Positions 39,001 through 47,044 of a stretch of 64,000 nucleotides of DNA are shown piece by piece (position 1 is the first letter of the stretch; the number at the start of each line of letters is the position of its first letter). A program made the position numbers and the translations under genes. The stretch comes from Rhodococcus sp. 105337 (GTDB lineage Bacteria; Actinomycetota; Actinomycetes; Mycobacteriales; Mycobacteriaceae): the NCBI RefSeq assembly GCF_012844225.1, contig NZ_JABAGQ010000002.1, positions 1-64,000 on the forward strand. The letters are read 5' to 3'. The notes beneath the pieces are model-generated. The model was not told the origin of the DNA, made no database searches, and saw only the letters and a list, made by a program, of their open reading frames with translations.

Positions 39001-40047
39001 GTCCGTCCGGCGATGCGGGATCAGTTCGGCACGCGACTCGAACTGCGCCTCGGGGATCCGTCCGATTCGGAGTACGGACGGAAGAAGGCGGCGACGGTGC
39101 CGGAGGGGAGACCGGGCCGTGGGATCGACCGCGACGGGCTGCACATCCTCGTGGCGCTGCCGCGCGTGGACGGTGTCACGGACACCACCGATCTCGGCGC
39201 CGGAGTGTCGGCAGCGGTCGCCGCGATCGCCGCCGCGACGCCCGGCGGACGCGCACCGAGGGTCCGGATGCTGCCCGACACCATCGATCGCGCCGATCTG
39301 CTCGCGGCGCTGCCCCGCGGATGGCCGAGTGGCCCGGATGCGCCGCCCGCGGTGCGTCTGACGATCCCGATCGGCATCGACGAGGCGGAACTCGCGCCGG
39401 TCGCCGTGGACTTCACCGACAGCCCGCATCTCCTCGTATTCGGTGATTCCGGCTGCGGGAAGACAGCCGTTCTGCGTGGGATCTGCCGAGGATTGATGGA
39501 GTCGAACACCTCCGACCAGGTGCGCATCATCGTCGGCGACTACCGCCGCACCCTGCTCGGCGTGGTCGAGGGCGACCACCTCGGCGGCTACGCACCGGCC
39601 GCGAGTGTGCTGGCCACGATGGCCCAGGAACTCGCCGGGATCTTCGAGCGGCGACTGCCCGGGCCGGGGACGACTCAACAGCAATTGCGCGACCGTTCGT
39701 GGTGGTCCGGGCCGGAGGTCTTCGTGATCGTCGACGACTACGACATGGTTGCGGCGAGCGGCCAGAATCCGTTGGCCCCGCTGCTCGAGTATCTGCCGCA
39801 AGCCAAGGACCTGGGTCTGCACCTCGTGGTGGCGCGCCGAGCCGGAGGCGCGGGCAGGGCACTGTTCGAACCGGTGCTGGCCCGATTGCGCGAACTCTCC
39901 AGTCCCGGGCTGGTGATGAGCGGCAATCGGGACGAAGGCGCGCTGGTGGGCTCGGCCCGCCCGTCGCCCATGCCGGCCGGAAGAGGACTGCTCGTGCGCC
40001 GCGACGGCGCGTCGCTCGTGCAGACCGCATGGTCACCGCTGCCGTGA
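36061..40047 (+). CDS. eccC: Type VII secretion protein EccC (FtsK/SpoIIIE ATPase)
   Basis: A 1328-residue motor of the ESX system, as one undivided chain. Two membrane helices lie near residues 38-82, followed by a stalk domain and three FtsK-type ATPase domains. Their Walker A motifs are GATGSGKS (477-484), GGPQAGKS (829-836) and GDSGCGKT (1128-1135); Walker B regions are FIVVDEFSE, FLVIDGW and FVIVDDYD. The last domains normally bind the tail of an Esx dimer. TTG 36061 gives MSTERFVRAARKEAPRAP, like known EccC starts; TTG 36028 is an upstream alternative. Confidence 0.95.
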   Translation: MSTERFVRAARKEAPRAPSGELSVQAPPDIPRPTPGNLLVRLLPLVMVAAMIGMMALMFTSGMARSPMAMIFPIMMVVSMVGMLANGGRGGTKTSEVDEDRKDYLRYLDQVRREVTETSGEQRKSLEWAHPDPALLWTLVGTARMWERRCTDADFCHVRVGRGGQRLATRLVAPDTGPLEDLEPVAAVSLRRFVRAHSVVPALPTAVALRGFAAIGLAGDRQAARSLVRAMLIQLCTFHGPDVLRVAVVCGPDTAAEWEWAKWLPHVQHPDARDGAGSARMVFGSVLELETDLAPVLSTRGRFTRNAPAFEGVPQLVVVVDGGVSGSGSGLLEDGLDSLTILDLSGFAPRLASARGLQLVVEDGSVGARSGVEVESFADADSVSAPRAQTVARRLAPYRVVAQASAGDNFDDSPATWQDLVGVGDVLRFDPGRAWVPRRGRDRLRVPIGVDPDGRPVEIDLKEAAENGMGPHGLCIGATGSGKSELLRTLVLGLVATHSPDDLNLVLVDFKGGATFLGLEGLPHVAAIITNLADELAMVDRMKDALEGEMNRRQELLRASGNFANVGDYEKARAAGAPLDPLPALFIVVDEFSELLSQQPEFADLFAAIGRLGRSLHMHLLLASQRLDEGRLRGLDSHLSYRIGLKTFSANESRSVLGVPDAYHLPSAPGAGYLKSDSAEIVRFAAAYVSGPSVSGRPSRRTAVHGVTGALRPRVFTARAVPLDDPVPQAVPAPDITDDTAAAGGRSLLDLVVDRIRGHGTPAHEVWLPPLEESPTLDALVPRSVLTGEVPQLAPLRTPVGIVDRPFDQRRDLLVVDLAGAAGNVVIVGGPQAGKSTLLRTLVVSTALTHTAEQVQFYCLDFGGGALAGLAALPHVGSVATRLDADRVRRTVAELVSLLRSRERLFAEQGIESMAEFRRRRAGGAPGTSTDPFGDVFLVIDGWPSIRQDFEALEQVVSVLASQGLSYGIHVVLSAPRWGDVRPAMRDQFGTRLELRLGDPSDSEYGRKKAATVPEGRPGRGIDRDGLHILVALPRVDGVTDTTDLGAGVSAAVAAIAAATPGGRAPRVRMLPDTIDRADLLAALPRGWPSGPDAPPAVRLTIPIGIDEAELAPVAVDFTDSPHLLVFGDSGCGKTAVLRGICRGLMESNTSDQVRIIVGDYRRTLLGVVEGDHLGGYAPAASVLATMAQELAGIFERRLPGPGTTQQQLRDRSWWSGPEVFVIVDDYDMVAASGQNPLAPLLEYLPQAKDLGLHLVVARRAGGAGRALFEPVLARLRELSSPGLVMSGNRDEGALVGSARPSPMPAGRGLLVRRDGASLVQTAWSPLP

Positions 40048-41525
40048 CGTCGCCGGAAGTGCTGATCCTGGCCGTGCTGCCGGGGTGGGTGCGGGGGAAA
40101 TGGGGCGAGACGTCACGATCGGTACCCGCGGTCGCGGCTCGGTTCGGCGGCGGCTGGGTGTTCGGCGACTCGGCTCTCGACTCTCCGGACGCGATCGACG
40201 TCACCGACAGGGTCGACGACCCCGCTGCGGTTGGCTCGCCGCGAACGGACGGCCACGAGCCAGGACCCGTGCTGACCGGACTCGTGCGCTATGCCGCCGC
40301 GGCCGTGGGTGCGCCATCGATGGTCGCGACAGCCGTCGTGGTGCACCCGACCTGGTGGAACGAGCGTCGCCGCCGCCTACTGGACACGGCCGCGCGTCAG
40401 GTCGCGCACAACGTGCTGCTGGTTCCGGTTTCCGTTGCGGCATGTCGTGCCGCGCACCAAGGCGATGCCGAGCGGTACGTCGTGCTCGAGTTCGCCGAGC
40501 GAGGCGTCACCGCTGTCTCGGTCACGCCGGGGTCGCGCGATGACGGTCCGGCGGTCGACCGGGTCGCCCGGAATCCGGAGATCCTGGTCGACGACCTCGT
40601 GGCGGCGGATGCAGGAGACACCGTGTCTGCGGAAGGGGCGGTCAGGTCGCTGATCGCAGCGGTGAACGACGGCCGGGAAGACTCCTGTGTCCTGGTCGTG
40701 ACCGGTGCACCGGGCGAACCGGCGGGAGGGCCGGCGTGCGAGCAGATAGCGAACCGGATCGCCGGCACCGTCCCGACCGTGCCGGTGGCTGCCGCGGAGA
40801 TGGTGGCGGCAGTGTCCGGCCGCCGCGTCCAGGAGACCGCCCCCGCCGAGACCGCCTCGACGGTGCCGTGGCTACACGAGGTACGGACACCGGGAACTCC
40901 TGCCACCCGCAACGGGCGAACCGCCAAAGTGATCCTCGCGGTGGTGAGCGTCGGTCTGCTCGCCGCGGTATCCCTGTGGGTCGGCGCCCCCGCGCCCTCC
41001 GGATCCGTGGCGGGTGCCGGGACGACCGGCGACGGCGCCGGTGCCACCGACAGCCCGGCCTCGGCCGCAGACCCGGATCTCTCACAGCCCGGCACGGGTC
41101 GGCCGGCTCGCTTCGAGATCGGGCCGGTGCGCCTCGACCTGCCCGGTTCCTGGCGCCTGCGAACGCCGGAATCGGCGGACTCGGGGCGTGCGGAACTCGT
41201 CCCGGCGTCGGGCACCGACCGGAGAATCGTGATCGTGCACAGCGTCCTGGCCGACGGCATGGACGAGCATGCCGTGGCCGCGGTGCTCGGGACACGGGCG
41301 GAGGAACGCGGCCGGGTGATTCGAAATATGGACGCCGACACCACATTCGCGGACCGGAGTGTGATCGCCTACACCGAAGTGCCCGACGACTTCTCCGAGG
41401 TCCGGTGGTCGGTCGTGGTCTTCCCGGGGTTGCAGGTCGCGGTGGGTTGCCAGTTCCTCGACGGTGAGTGGGCAGGGATCCGGCGCGAGTGCGAGCAGGC
41501 GGTGCACACCCTCCGGACCGGGTGA
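40044..41525 (+). CDS. Type VII secretion-associated protein, Rv3446c family
   Basis: A 493-residue protein that follows eccC with a GTGA overlap (an in-frame ATG at 40029 is an alternative start). The N-terminal ~270 residues resemble a degenerate actin/Hsp70-like fold: VVVHPTWWNERRRRLLDTAARQ near residue 105 and YVVLEFAERGVTAVSV near 145. One membrane helix (about 294-315) leads to a ~165-residue C-terminal domain with RLDLPGSWRL and VRWSVVVFPGLQVAVGCQF, the Rv3446c-type domain. Its role in ESX-4 is unknown. Gene position between eccC and the Esx genes matches M. tuberculosis. Confidence 0.85.
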   Translation: MTSPEVLILAVLPGWVRGKWGETSRSVPAVAARFGGGWVFGDSALDSPDAIDVTDRVDDPAAVGSPRTDGHEPGPVLTGLVRYAAAAVGAPSMVATAVVVHPTWWNERRRRLLDTAARQVAHNVLLVPVSVAACRAAHQGDAERYVVLEFAERGVTAVSVTPGSRDDGPAVDRVARNPEILVDDLVAADAGDTVSAEGAVRSLIAAVNDGREDSCVLVVTGAPGEPAGGPACEQIANRIAGTVPTVPVAAAEMVAAVSGRRVQETAPAETASTVPWLHEVRTPGTPATRNGRTAKVILAVVSVGLLAAVSLWVGAPAPSGSVAGAGTTGDGAGATDSPASAADPDLSQPGTGRPARFEIGPVRLDLPGSWRLRTPESADSGRAELVPASGTDRRIVIVHSVLADGMDEHAVAAVLGTRAEERGRVIRNMDADTTFADRSVIAYTEVPDDFSEVRWSVVVFPGLQVAVGCQFLDGEWAGIRRECEQAVHTLRTG

Positions 41526-41664
41526 AGACACGCTGGAAAACGAATTCCGGATCCGAGGGAACCGCTCGGCCGGTTGCGGCGTCCAACCTTGTGTAGGCGC
41601 AATCCGGCTCAGACCAACTGGGGGGCTGAGACAGCCGGTGCGCGGAACGATCGAAGGAGCACTC

Positions 41665-42030
41665 GTGACCGAACCGTCGGCCGGAGCAGGGTCCGGCCAC
41701 TCGAATGGCTTGAGCACAGATGTCGCAACCATGGAGGTGGTCGCGGGGCAACTTCAGGATTCTCGCAACGAACTCGTGGGGATTCTCCGAGTGCTCGGCG
41801 ACGTCGTGCAGTCCGCACCGTCCGTGTGGCGAGGTGTGTCCGCCACGCGCTTCGCCGGAATCATGGAGCGCTGGAATGTCAACAATACCAACCTGACCGC
41901 CGCGCTCGACGAACTCGCGGAAGCGGTGCGGACCAGCGGCCGGTCCTACGACGCGACCGAACAGGAGAACGCACGGGCGCTCGGTGCCGTCGACCCCGGT
42001 GCCGGTTCCCTTCTCCGCGGTTCGTTCTGA
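41665..42030 (+). CDS. esxU: WXG100 family type VII secretion target, EsxU-like
   Basis: A 121-residue helical-hairpin protein. The turn motif is W55-R-G57, and the secretion motif YxxxE is present at Tyr95-Glu99 (YDATE), so this partner should carry the export signal of the dimer. GTG 41665 is chosen because AAGGAGC precedes it and the protein then has about the family length. It is paired with the esxT-like gene 36 bases downstream. Confidence 0.87.
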   Translation: MTEPSAGAGSGHSNGLSTDVATMEVVAGQLQDSRNELVGILRVLGDVVQSAPSVWRGVSATRFAGIMERWNVNNTNLTAALDELAEAVRTSGRSYDATEQENARALGAVDPGAGSLLRGSF

Positions 42031-42066
42031 TCCCCGGTCCCGAATCCAGCTGAAGGAGAACGAACA

Positions 42067-42372
42067 GTGACAGTCGACGGTGGATCCGAGATCTTCCAGA
42101 ATTTCGCGGGCGTCGCAGATCTGCACGCGCGTCTCGTCTCGGGCGAGAAGGCGATCAGGGACACGCTCGACCGGATCGAATCGCAGGTAGCGCCGCTGGT
42201 GGCCACGTGGAGTGGTGAGGCGCAGGCCGACTACGTCGCGACGCAGCAGCGGTGGAACCGGGCCGAAGCGGGCCTGATCCAGGTGCTGCAGGACATCGGC
42301 CGGATCGTGTCGAGCGGCAACGACGACATGCTGGCAACCGAACGGAGGAACCAGGCACGCTTCCCGGGGTGA
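42067..42372 (+). CDS. esxT: WXG100 family type VII secretion target, EsxT-like
   Basis: A 101-residue WXG100 protein with W48-S-G50 at the helical turn. It lacks a C-terminal YxxxD/E motif, as expected for the second member of an Esx heterodimer whose partner carries it. The GTG start follows AAGGAGAACGAACA. It ends the ESX-4 plus-strand operon just before the rplM promoter. Confidence 0.88.
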   Translation: MTVDGGSEIFQNFAGVADLHARLVSGEKAIRDTLDRIESQVAPLVATWSGEAQADYVATQQRWNRAEAGLIQVLQDIGRIVSSGNDDMLATERRNQARFPG

Positions 42373-42467
42373 TACCCGGTGCGTCCGGTGGGTGCAGGGG
42401 GAGAACCCACGGCACTGCGTCCCGGTGGTGGAGAGGCCGCCGGGACGTTGTGCCGTCCGGACGCGTT

Positions 42468-42497
42468 TTGACCTACCGGCCGCTACGCCGGTAAAGT
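42468..42497 (+). promoter_or_regulatory. Promoter of rplM-rpsI with a palindrome in the spacer
   Basis: TTGACC (42468-42473), 18 bases, TAAAGT (42492-42497) is a strong sigma-A-like promoter. The spacer holds an inverted repeat TACCGGC / GCCGGTA (42474-42480, 42487-42493) that also touches the -10 element. Transcription would start near 42504, about 125 bases before rplM. Confidence 0.65.
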
Positions 42498-42630
42498 GGT
42501 TCCTCGGCGTGTCGTCCGTCGTCGTTGCCTTGTGCGCGGCGAACATCTCATCCCGGGTCTCAACTGGCCGCCGGGTGTGACCATCGGCGGCACGCGGGCC
42601 AGCAGCGAAAACGATAGACGAGGAAATTCT

Positions 42631-43074
42631 GTGTCTACGTACACACCGAAGGCCAGCGAGCTGACCCACGAGTGGCACGTCATCGACGCCACCGACGTGG
42701 TCCTCGGCCGCCTCGCGGTGCAGGCGGCGAACCTGCTCCGTGGCAAGCACAAGCCCACCTTTGCTCCGCACATGGACGGCGGTGATTTCGTCGTCATCAT
42801 CAACGCCGACAAGGTCGCCATCTCCGGCAACAAGCGGACCGACAAGTTCCTGTACCACCACTCCGGTTACCCGGGTGGCCTGCGGGGTCGTTCGGTCGGC
42901 GAGGTTCTCGACAAGAACCCCGATCGTCTCGTGGAGAAGGCCGTCACCGGCATGCTCCCGAAGAACAAGCTCGGCCGCGCCATCGCCAAGAAGCTGAAGG
43001 TCTACGCGGGCCCGAACCATCCCCACGCCGCGCAGCAGCCGGTGCCGTTCGAGATCAAGCAGGTGGCACAGTGA
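42631..43074 (+). CDS. rplM: 50S ribosomal protein L13
   Basis: A 147-residue L13, one of the first proteins to bind 23S rRNA. It begins [28 protein letters not shown] and contains [17 protein letters not shown] 42631 gives the standard N-terminus; the longer frame upstream runs through the promoter leader. It overlaps rpsI by four bases (GTGA). Confidence 0.97.
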   Translation: MSTYTPKASELTHEWHVIDATDVVLGRLAVQAANLLRGKHKPTFAPHMDGGDFVVIINADKVAISGNKRTDKFLYHHSGYPGGLRGRSVGEVLDKNPDRLVEKAVTGMLPKNKLGRAIAKKLKVYAGPNHPHAAQQPVPFEIKQVAQ

Positions 43075-43586
43075 CGACACCCGAGGAACAGAACGAGAAC
43101 GTGACGAACGTCGAAGAGTTCGCCGACAACGTCGAGGTCGCTGCAGACGAGTACGTGGCCGAAGAGGCTGTTGCGGAGCCCGTGGCTCCGATCGTGCTCG
43201 ACCGTCCGATCCAGACCGTCGGTCGCCGTAAGGAGGCCGTGGTCCGCGTGCGTCTGGTGCCCGGCTCCGGCAACTTCGTCCTCAACGGTCGCACCATCGA
43301 GGATTACTTCCCGAACAAGGTGCACCAGCAGCTCGTGAAGTCGCCGCTGGTGACCGTCGAGCGCCCCGAGGGCTTCGACATCCACGCTCGCCTGCATGGT
43401 GGCGGCCCGTCCGGCCAGGCCGGCGCGCTGCGTCTCGCCATCGCACGTGCACTCATCGAGGTCACTCCCGAGGATCGCCCCGCGCTCAAGCGCGCCGGCT
43501 TCCTCACGCGTGACCCGCGTGCCGTCGAGCGTAAGAAGTACGGCCTGAAGAAGGCCCGTAAGGCATCTCAGTACTCCAAGCGCTGA
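43071..43586 (+). CDS. rpsI: 30S ribosomal protein S9 with acidic N-terminal extension
   Basis: A 171-residue S9 whose C-terminal SKR tail reaches the P-site tRNA. The conserved domain begins at [20 protein letters not shown], near residue 48. The first ~45 residues are an acidic Glu/Val/Ala-rich extension typical of actinobacteria. It is coupled to rplM and followed by a strong terminator. Confidence 0.97.
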   Translation: MTTPEEQNENVTNVEEFADNVEVAADEYVAEEAVAEPVAPIVLDRPIQTVGRRKEAVVRVRLVPGSGNFVLNGRTIEDYFPNKVHQQLVKSPLVTVERPEGFDIHARLHGGGPSGQAGALRLAIARALIEVTPEDRPALKRAGFLTRDPRAVERKKYGLKKARKASQYSKR

Positions 43587-43637
43587 TGTGTCGCCGACGC
43601 TGACCTGGTCAGTCTCGGCACTTGTTCGACCACGAGA

Positions 43638-43675
43638 GCAGGCGTCGGTAGAGATTCGCTACCGGCGCCTGCTTT
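43638..43675 (+). terminator. Terminator after rpsI
   Basis: GCAGGCG / CGCCTGC and, inside it, CGGTAG / CTACCG form a 14-step stem with one wobble (43638-43672), followed by TTT. It ends the rplM-rpsI transcript ahead of glmM. Confidence 0.8.
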
Positions 43676-43779
43676 CGTGCATTCTGTCTTCCGTCAGATT
43701 CCGGGGCCGGGTACGCCGTGCCGCGGAACAGGGGAGCATTGCGCGGTAGTGACCGCAGTGAATGGTGAGGGGCGTGTCT

Positions 43780-45123
43780 ATGGGTCGGTTGTTCGGCACC
43801 GACGGAGTTCGAGGCTTGGCAAATGCCGAGCTGACGGTGGAGTTGGCATTGCGTCTGGCCGGTGGTGCTGCCGCGGTGCTGGCGCCGGTGGATTCCGGCC
43901 GACGACGGCCGGTGGCCGTCGTGGGCCGGGACCCACGCGCGAGCGGTGAGATGCTCGAGGCCGCCGTCACCGCCGGGCTCACCGCAGCCGGCGTCGATGT
44001 GCTGTCGGTGGGCGTGCAGCCTACTCCCGCAGTCGCGTACCTCACCGCCGCGTACGGCGCCGACCTCGGAGTGATGATCTCCGCGTCGCACAATCCCATG
44101 CCGGACAACGGCATCAAGATCTTCGCGGCGGGTGGGCACAAGCTCGAGGACTCGGTCGAAGACCGCATCGAAGCGGTACTCCAGGGCGAGAACGGATCAC
44201 CGGCACGCCCCACCGGAGCAGGGATCGGACGCGTCCGGGTCGCCGAAGACGCCGTGGACCGTTATCTCGCGCACCTCGCGTCGACGATGCATCATCCCCT
44301 CACGGGTCTGACGGTTGTCGTCGACTGTGCGCACGGTGCGGCGTCACGCGTCGGCCCCGAAGCCTACGAGGCCGCCGGCGCGACGGTGATCGCAATCGGT
44401 GCGGAGCCCGACGGGCTCAACATCAATCTCGATTGCGGCTCGACACATCTCGAAGGCTTGCAGAAAGCTGTGCTGGAACACGGCGCGGATCTGGGTCTCG
44501 CTCACGACGGGGATGCCGACCGTTGCCTCGCGGTGGACGCGTCCGGTGCCGTCGTCGACGGCGACGCCATCATGGCGATCCTGGCGCTGAGCATGCACGA
44601 GTCGGGTGAACTGCGCGACGGCACGCTGGTCACGACGGTGATGAGCAACCTCGGCCTCCACCTCGCGATGAAGGACGCCGGAATTGCCGTCCGGACCGTC
44701 GGGGTCGGGGACCGCTACGTGCTCGAGGAACTGCGCCGCGGGGGATTCAGCCTCGGTGGCGAACAGTCCGGGCACATCGTTCTCCCCGCACACGGCACGA
44801 CCGGCGACGGCGTGCTGACGGGACTGCGGCTCATGGAACGGATCGCCGCGACCGGACGCTCGCTCACCGAGCTGGCGTCGGTGATGACCATCCTCCCGCA
44901 GGTGCTCGTCAACGTCCGGGTGAGCGACAAGGCGGCGGTGGCGAACGATCCTGCTGTCGCGAGCGCCGTCGCCGAAGTGGAGCGTGAACTCGGCGAGACC
45001 GGACGCGTGCTGCTGCGGCCCTCCGGGACAGAGCAACTCGTCCGCGTCATGGTCGAGGCCGCCGACGACAGCCATGCCCGCGCTCTCGCCGACCGGCTGG
45101 CCGGAGTCGTGGCGGGCGTCTGA
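43780..45123 (+). CDS. glmM: Phosphoglucosamine mutase
   Basis: A 447-residue enzyme that converts glucosamine-6-phosphate to glucosamine-1-phosphate on the way to UDP-GlcNAc and peptidoglycan. The phosphoserine is Ser103 in ISASHNP; the Mg-binding loop DGDADR is near residue 245, sugar-binding GGEQSGH near 325 and the phosphate loop [12 protein letters not shown] near 415. ATG 43780 gives [12 protein letters not shown]. GlmS, the preceding step, is 3 kb downstream on the same strand. Confidence 0.97.
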   Translation: MGRLFGTDGVRGLANAELTVELALRLAGGAAAVLAPVDSGRRRPVAVVGRDPRASGEMLEAAVTAGLTAAGVDVLSVGVQPTPAVAYLTAAYGADLGVMISASHNPMPDNGIKIFAAGGHKLEDSVEDRIEAVLQGENGSPARPTGAGIGRVRVAEDAVDRYLAHLASTMHHPLTGLTVVVDCAHGAASRVGPEAYEAAGATVIAIGAEPDGLNINLDCGSTHLEGLQKAVLEHGADLGLAHDGDADRCLAVDASGAVVDGDAIMAILALSMHESGELRDGTLVTTVMSNLGLHLAMKDAGIAVRTVGVGDRYVLEELRRGGFSLGGEQSGHIVLPAHGTTGDGVLTGLRLMERIAATGRSLTELASVMTILPQVLVNVRVSDKAAVANDPAVASAVAEVERELGETGRVLLRPSGTEQLVRVMVEAADDSHARALADRLAGVVAGV

Positions 45124-45171
45124 CGCCAGGACAGCCCCTCATCCGGTCCCCGCTGGGACCGTATCGGCACC

Positions 45172-45217
45172 ACGCCCCCTCCCGACCCCTCCACGATGAG
45201 GGAACCGGAGGGGGCGT
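45172..45217 (+). terminator. Hairpin after glmM
   Basis: An 11-bp inverted repeat ACGCCCCCTCC / GGAGGGGGCGT (45172-45182, 45207-45217) with a 24-base loop lies between glmM and the next gene. The loop is long, so it is a moderate candidate. Confidence 0.5.
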
Positions 45218-45262
45218 CGCTGCGTCCAACCCTGCGAACGCAGTGCGGGGGAGGGGCGGGAC

Positions 45263-45622
45263 ATGGCAGCACCACGGGATCGTGTGCGATTCGACGAGCA
45301 GGGCGTCACGTCGATAGCGGGTCGATTGGCGAGATCCGCGGACGACACCGATCACGAATGCCGTCATGTGCTGGGAAACCTCGAGTTCGGTCCACGTACA
45401 GCCGGCGAGCACTACCGCAATTGTGGCGCCGTCGTCGACGACGGATACCGGCGAGTGCGCCGGGCCTGTGACGAGTGGGTGGCGACGGTGAACGCACACG
45501 TGGATGCGCTGCGCACCGCAGCCGACCATTACACCGAGCGCGATGCGGCGACAGCGGACGATCTGGCCCGTGTGCCGGGCCCGGATACCCTCCGGGGCGA
45601 TCCCGGCCGCTGGTCACGATGA
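45263..45622 (+). CDS. Small helical protein, putative type VII secretion (EspC/WXG-like) target
   Basis: A 119-residue protein predicted to be mostly helical. It has no WxG, but its C-terminal part ADHYTERDAATADDLA holds the general type VII signal YxxxD (Tyr90-Asp94) and resembles the end of EspC/DUF2580-type ESX substrates. ATG 45263 follows a GGGGGAGGGGCGGG tract. Its stop overlaps the next gene's ATG (ATGA). The position matches M. tuberculosis Rv3440c, a protein of unknown function. Assignment as a secreted partner is inference from motif and context. Confidence 0.7.
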   Translation: MAAPRDRVRFDEQGVTSIAGRLARSADDTDHECRHVLGNLEFGPRTAGEHYRNCGAVVDDGYRRVRRACDEWVATVNAHVDALRTAADHYTERDAATADDLARVPGPDTLRGDPGRWSR

Positions 45623-46995
45623 CGGCGGCACCCGACCCGGCCCGCATCCTCGAGACGGGCGCCGGCGGTCTGACGTTCTTCGCCGACTACCTCCCCTGTG
45701 CGCATCAGCTGGGCATCGCGTCTTCCGTCACGGCCGAGTCGCTGCGGGAGAGGTACGACGAACAGCGCGGCCTCGATCTCGCCACGCTCGTCGCCGACGC
45801 CTCGGATCTTGCTCGGCTCGCCTGTCTGCTCGGCGGGCATGTCGAGGATCAGAGCGGTCACGTGCGTGGCCTGCCGGAAGTCTGGCAGGGACGTGCCGCC
45901 GACACCGCCCGGTCGCGCCTGGACGCCGTTGTCGCCCAGGGGTGGGCACTGCAGAGCGGGGTGGACGCGCTCTCGCGTGCTCTCGCCACCGCTGCGGCGG
46001 ACATCGCTGTGATCGTCGGCGACAAGGCGCGCGTCGTCGGCGCGTTCGAGGGACGCCTCGTCGGCGGACGTACTGCCGACGAAGTCCGGGTGATTGTTGC
46101 CGGCGCGTCGGGTGGATCCGGCGGTCCCACTCCGGATCAGGTGGCGGGCTGGTTTCCTCCCGCCGATCACGGGTCCGGCAACCCGGCTGCCACGGCGGAG
46201 CAATGCTCGCGATGGCTACGCGAGACGTTCACCCCGGAGTTCGGCGCTGCGATCGACGGTGTGCTGCGAGTCTGTGACGACACCGATCGAACGATCAGAT
46301 CTGTATTCGACTCTCTGGCAGCATCATTCGCCAGTATCGAAGACCTCGGTGGGGTGGGAGCCGCGTTCGGCGGGTCGGTGCCGGGCAGTATCCGATCGGG
46401 CTTCGCTCCGAACGTGCCGCCGTCGGGGGATGACGGGAGCGACCCGGTACGAGCAGGAGTAGATCTCGTCGTCGCGGCAGCGGGTCTCGCCGGTGCCGTA
46501 CTCGACCTGGCCGGATCGGGAGTGCGGGCCGCGACCGCGATGCTCGACGCCGCCACGGATGCCGCGATGTCGCCCGGCGCCACACCCCCCGCCGCGCCTC
46601 CCGATGCGGAGCCGTCCGCGCCAGGCTCAGCAACGCCGACGACCCGATCCGACGGGGAAACAGAGCCGTCCGGCAAATCCGAGGAACCGTCGGCGTCGAA
46701 CCTGGTGCCGGTGGAACCAGTGGTGGACAGGCCCCCCGATCGATTGCCGACCGAGAACCCGAGCGCGGTCGCCACACCTGTGGGCAGTTCGCCACCGGAG
46801 CCGGTGGGTGACGAGATCCATCCATCCGGGACGCCCGCAAGTGGCATCCCCCCGGTGGCCGTTCCGCGCGCGTCCGGCCGCCGCGACACCTCGACATCTC
46901 CCCCTGCGCCGGCCGTTGCCGAGACGGATCGGGCGAGCCGGCAACCCGGTGACCCCCACGGTGGGGTGGTACTTGCCGAAGCCGGGCCGCTCTGA
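45619..46995 (+). CDS. Large WxG-containing protein with Pro-rich tail, putative type VII substrate
   Basis: A 458-residue protein coupled to the preceding gene by ATGA overlap. The N-terminal ~130 residues are helical with W89-Q-G91 in PEVWQGRAADTARSRL, like the turn of a WXG100 domain. A helical middle region (about 180-265) and a hydrophobic Ala/Gly/Val stretch (about 280-320) follow. From ~325 on it is Pro/Ser/Thr/Glu-rich and probably disordered. I see no toxin or enzyme motif. It corresponds in position to M. tuberculosis Rv3439c. The pair may form a split WXG-type heterodimer exported by ESX-4; that is inference. Confidence 0.7.
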   Translation: MTAAPDPARILETGAGGLTFFADYLPCAHQLGIASSVTAESLRERYDEQRGLDLATLVADASDLARLACLLGGHVEDQSGHVRGLPEVWQGRAADTARSRLDAVVAQGWALQSGVDALSRALATAAADIAVIVGDKARVVGAFEGRLVGGRTADEVRVIVAGASGGSGGPTPDQVAGWFPPADHGSGNPAATAEQCSRWLRETFTPEFGAAIDGVLRVCDDTDRTIRSVFDSLAASFASIEDLGGVGAAFGGSVPGSIRSGFAPNVPPSGDDGSDPVRAGVDLVVAAAGLAGAVLDLAGSGVRAATAMLDAATDAAMSPGATPPAAPPDAEPSAPGSATPTTRSDGETEPSGKSEEPSASNLVPVEPVVDRPPDRLPTENPSAVATPVGSSPPEPVGDEIHPSGTPASGIPPVAVPRASGRRDTSTSPPAPAVAETDRASRQPGDPHGGVVLAEAGPL

Positions 46996-47044
46996 CACCC
47001 GGGGAAAGGCGCAGTCGCCGTGGGCGATCGCGCGTCGAGCAGGA

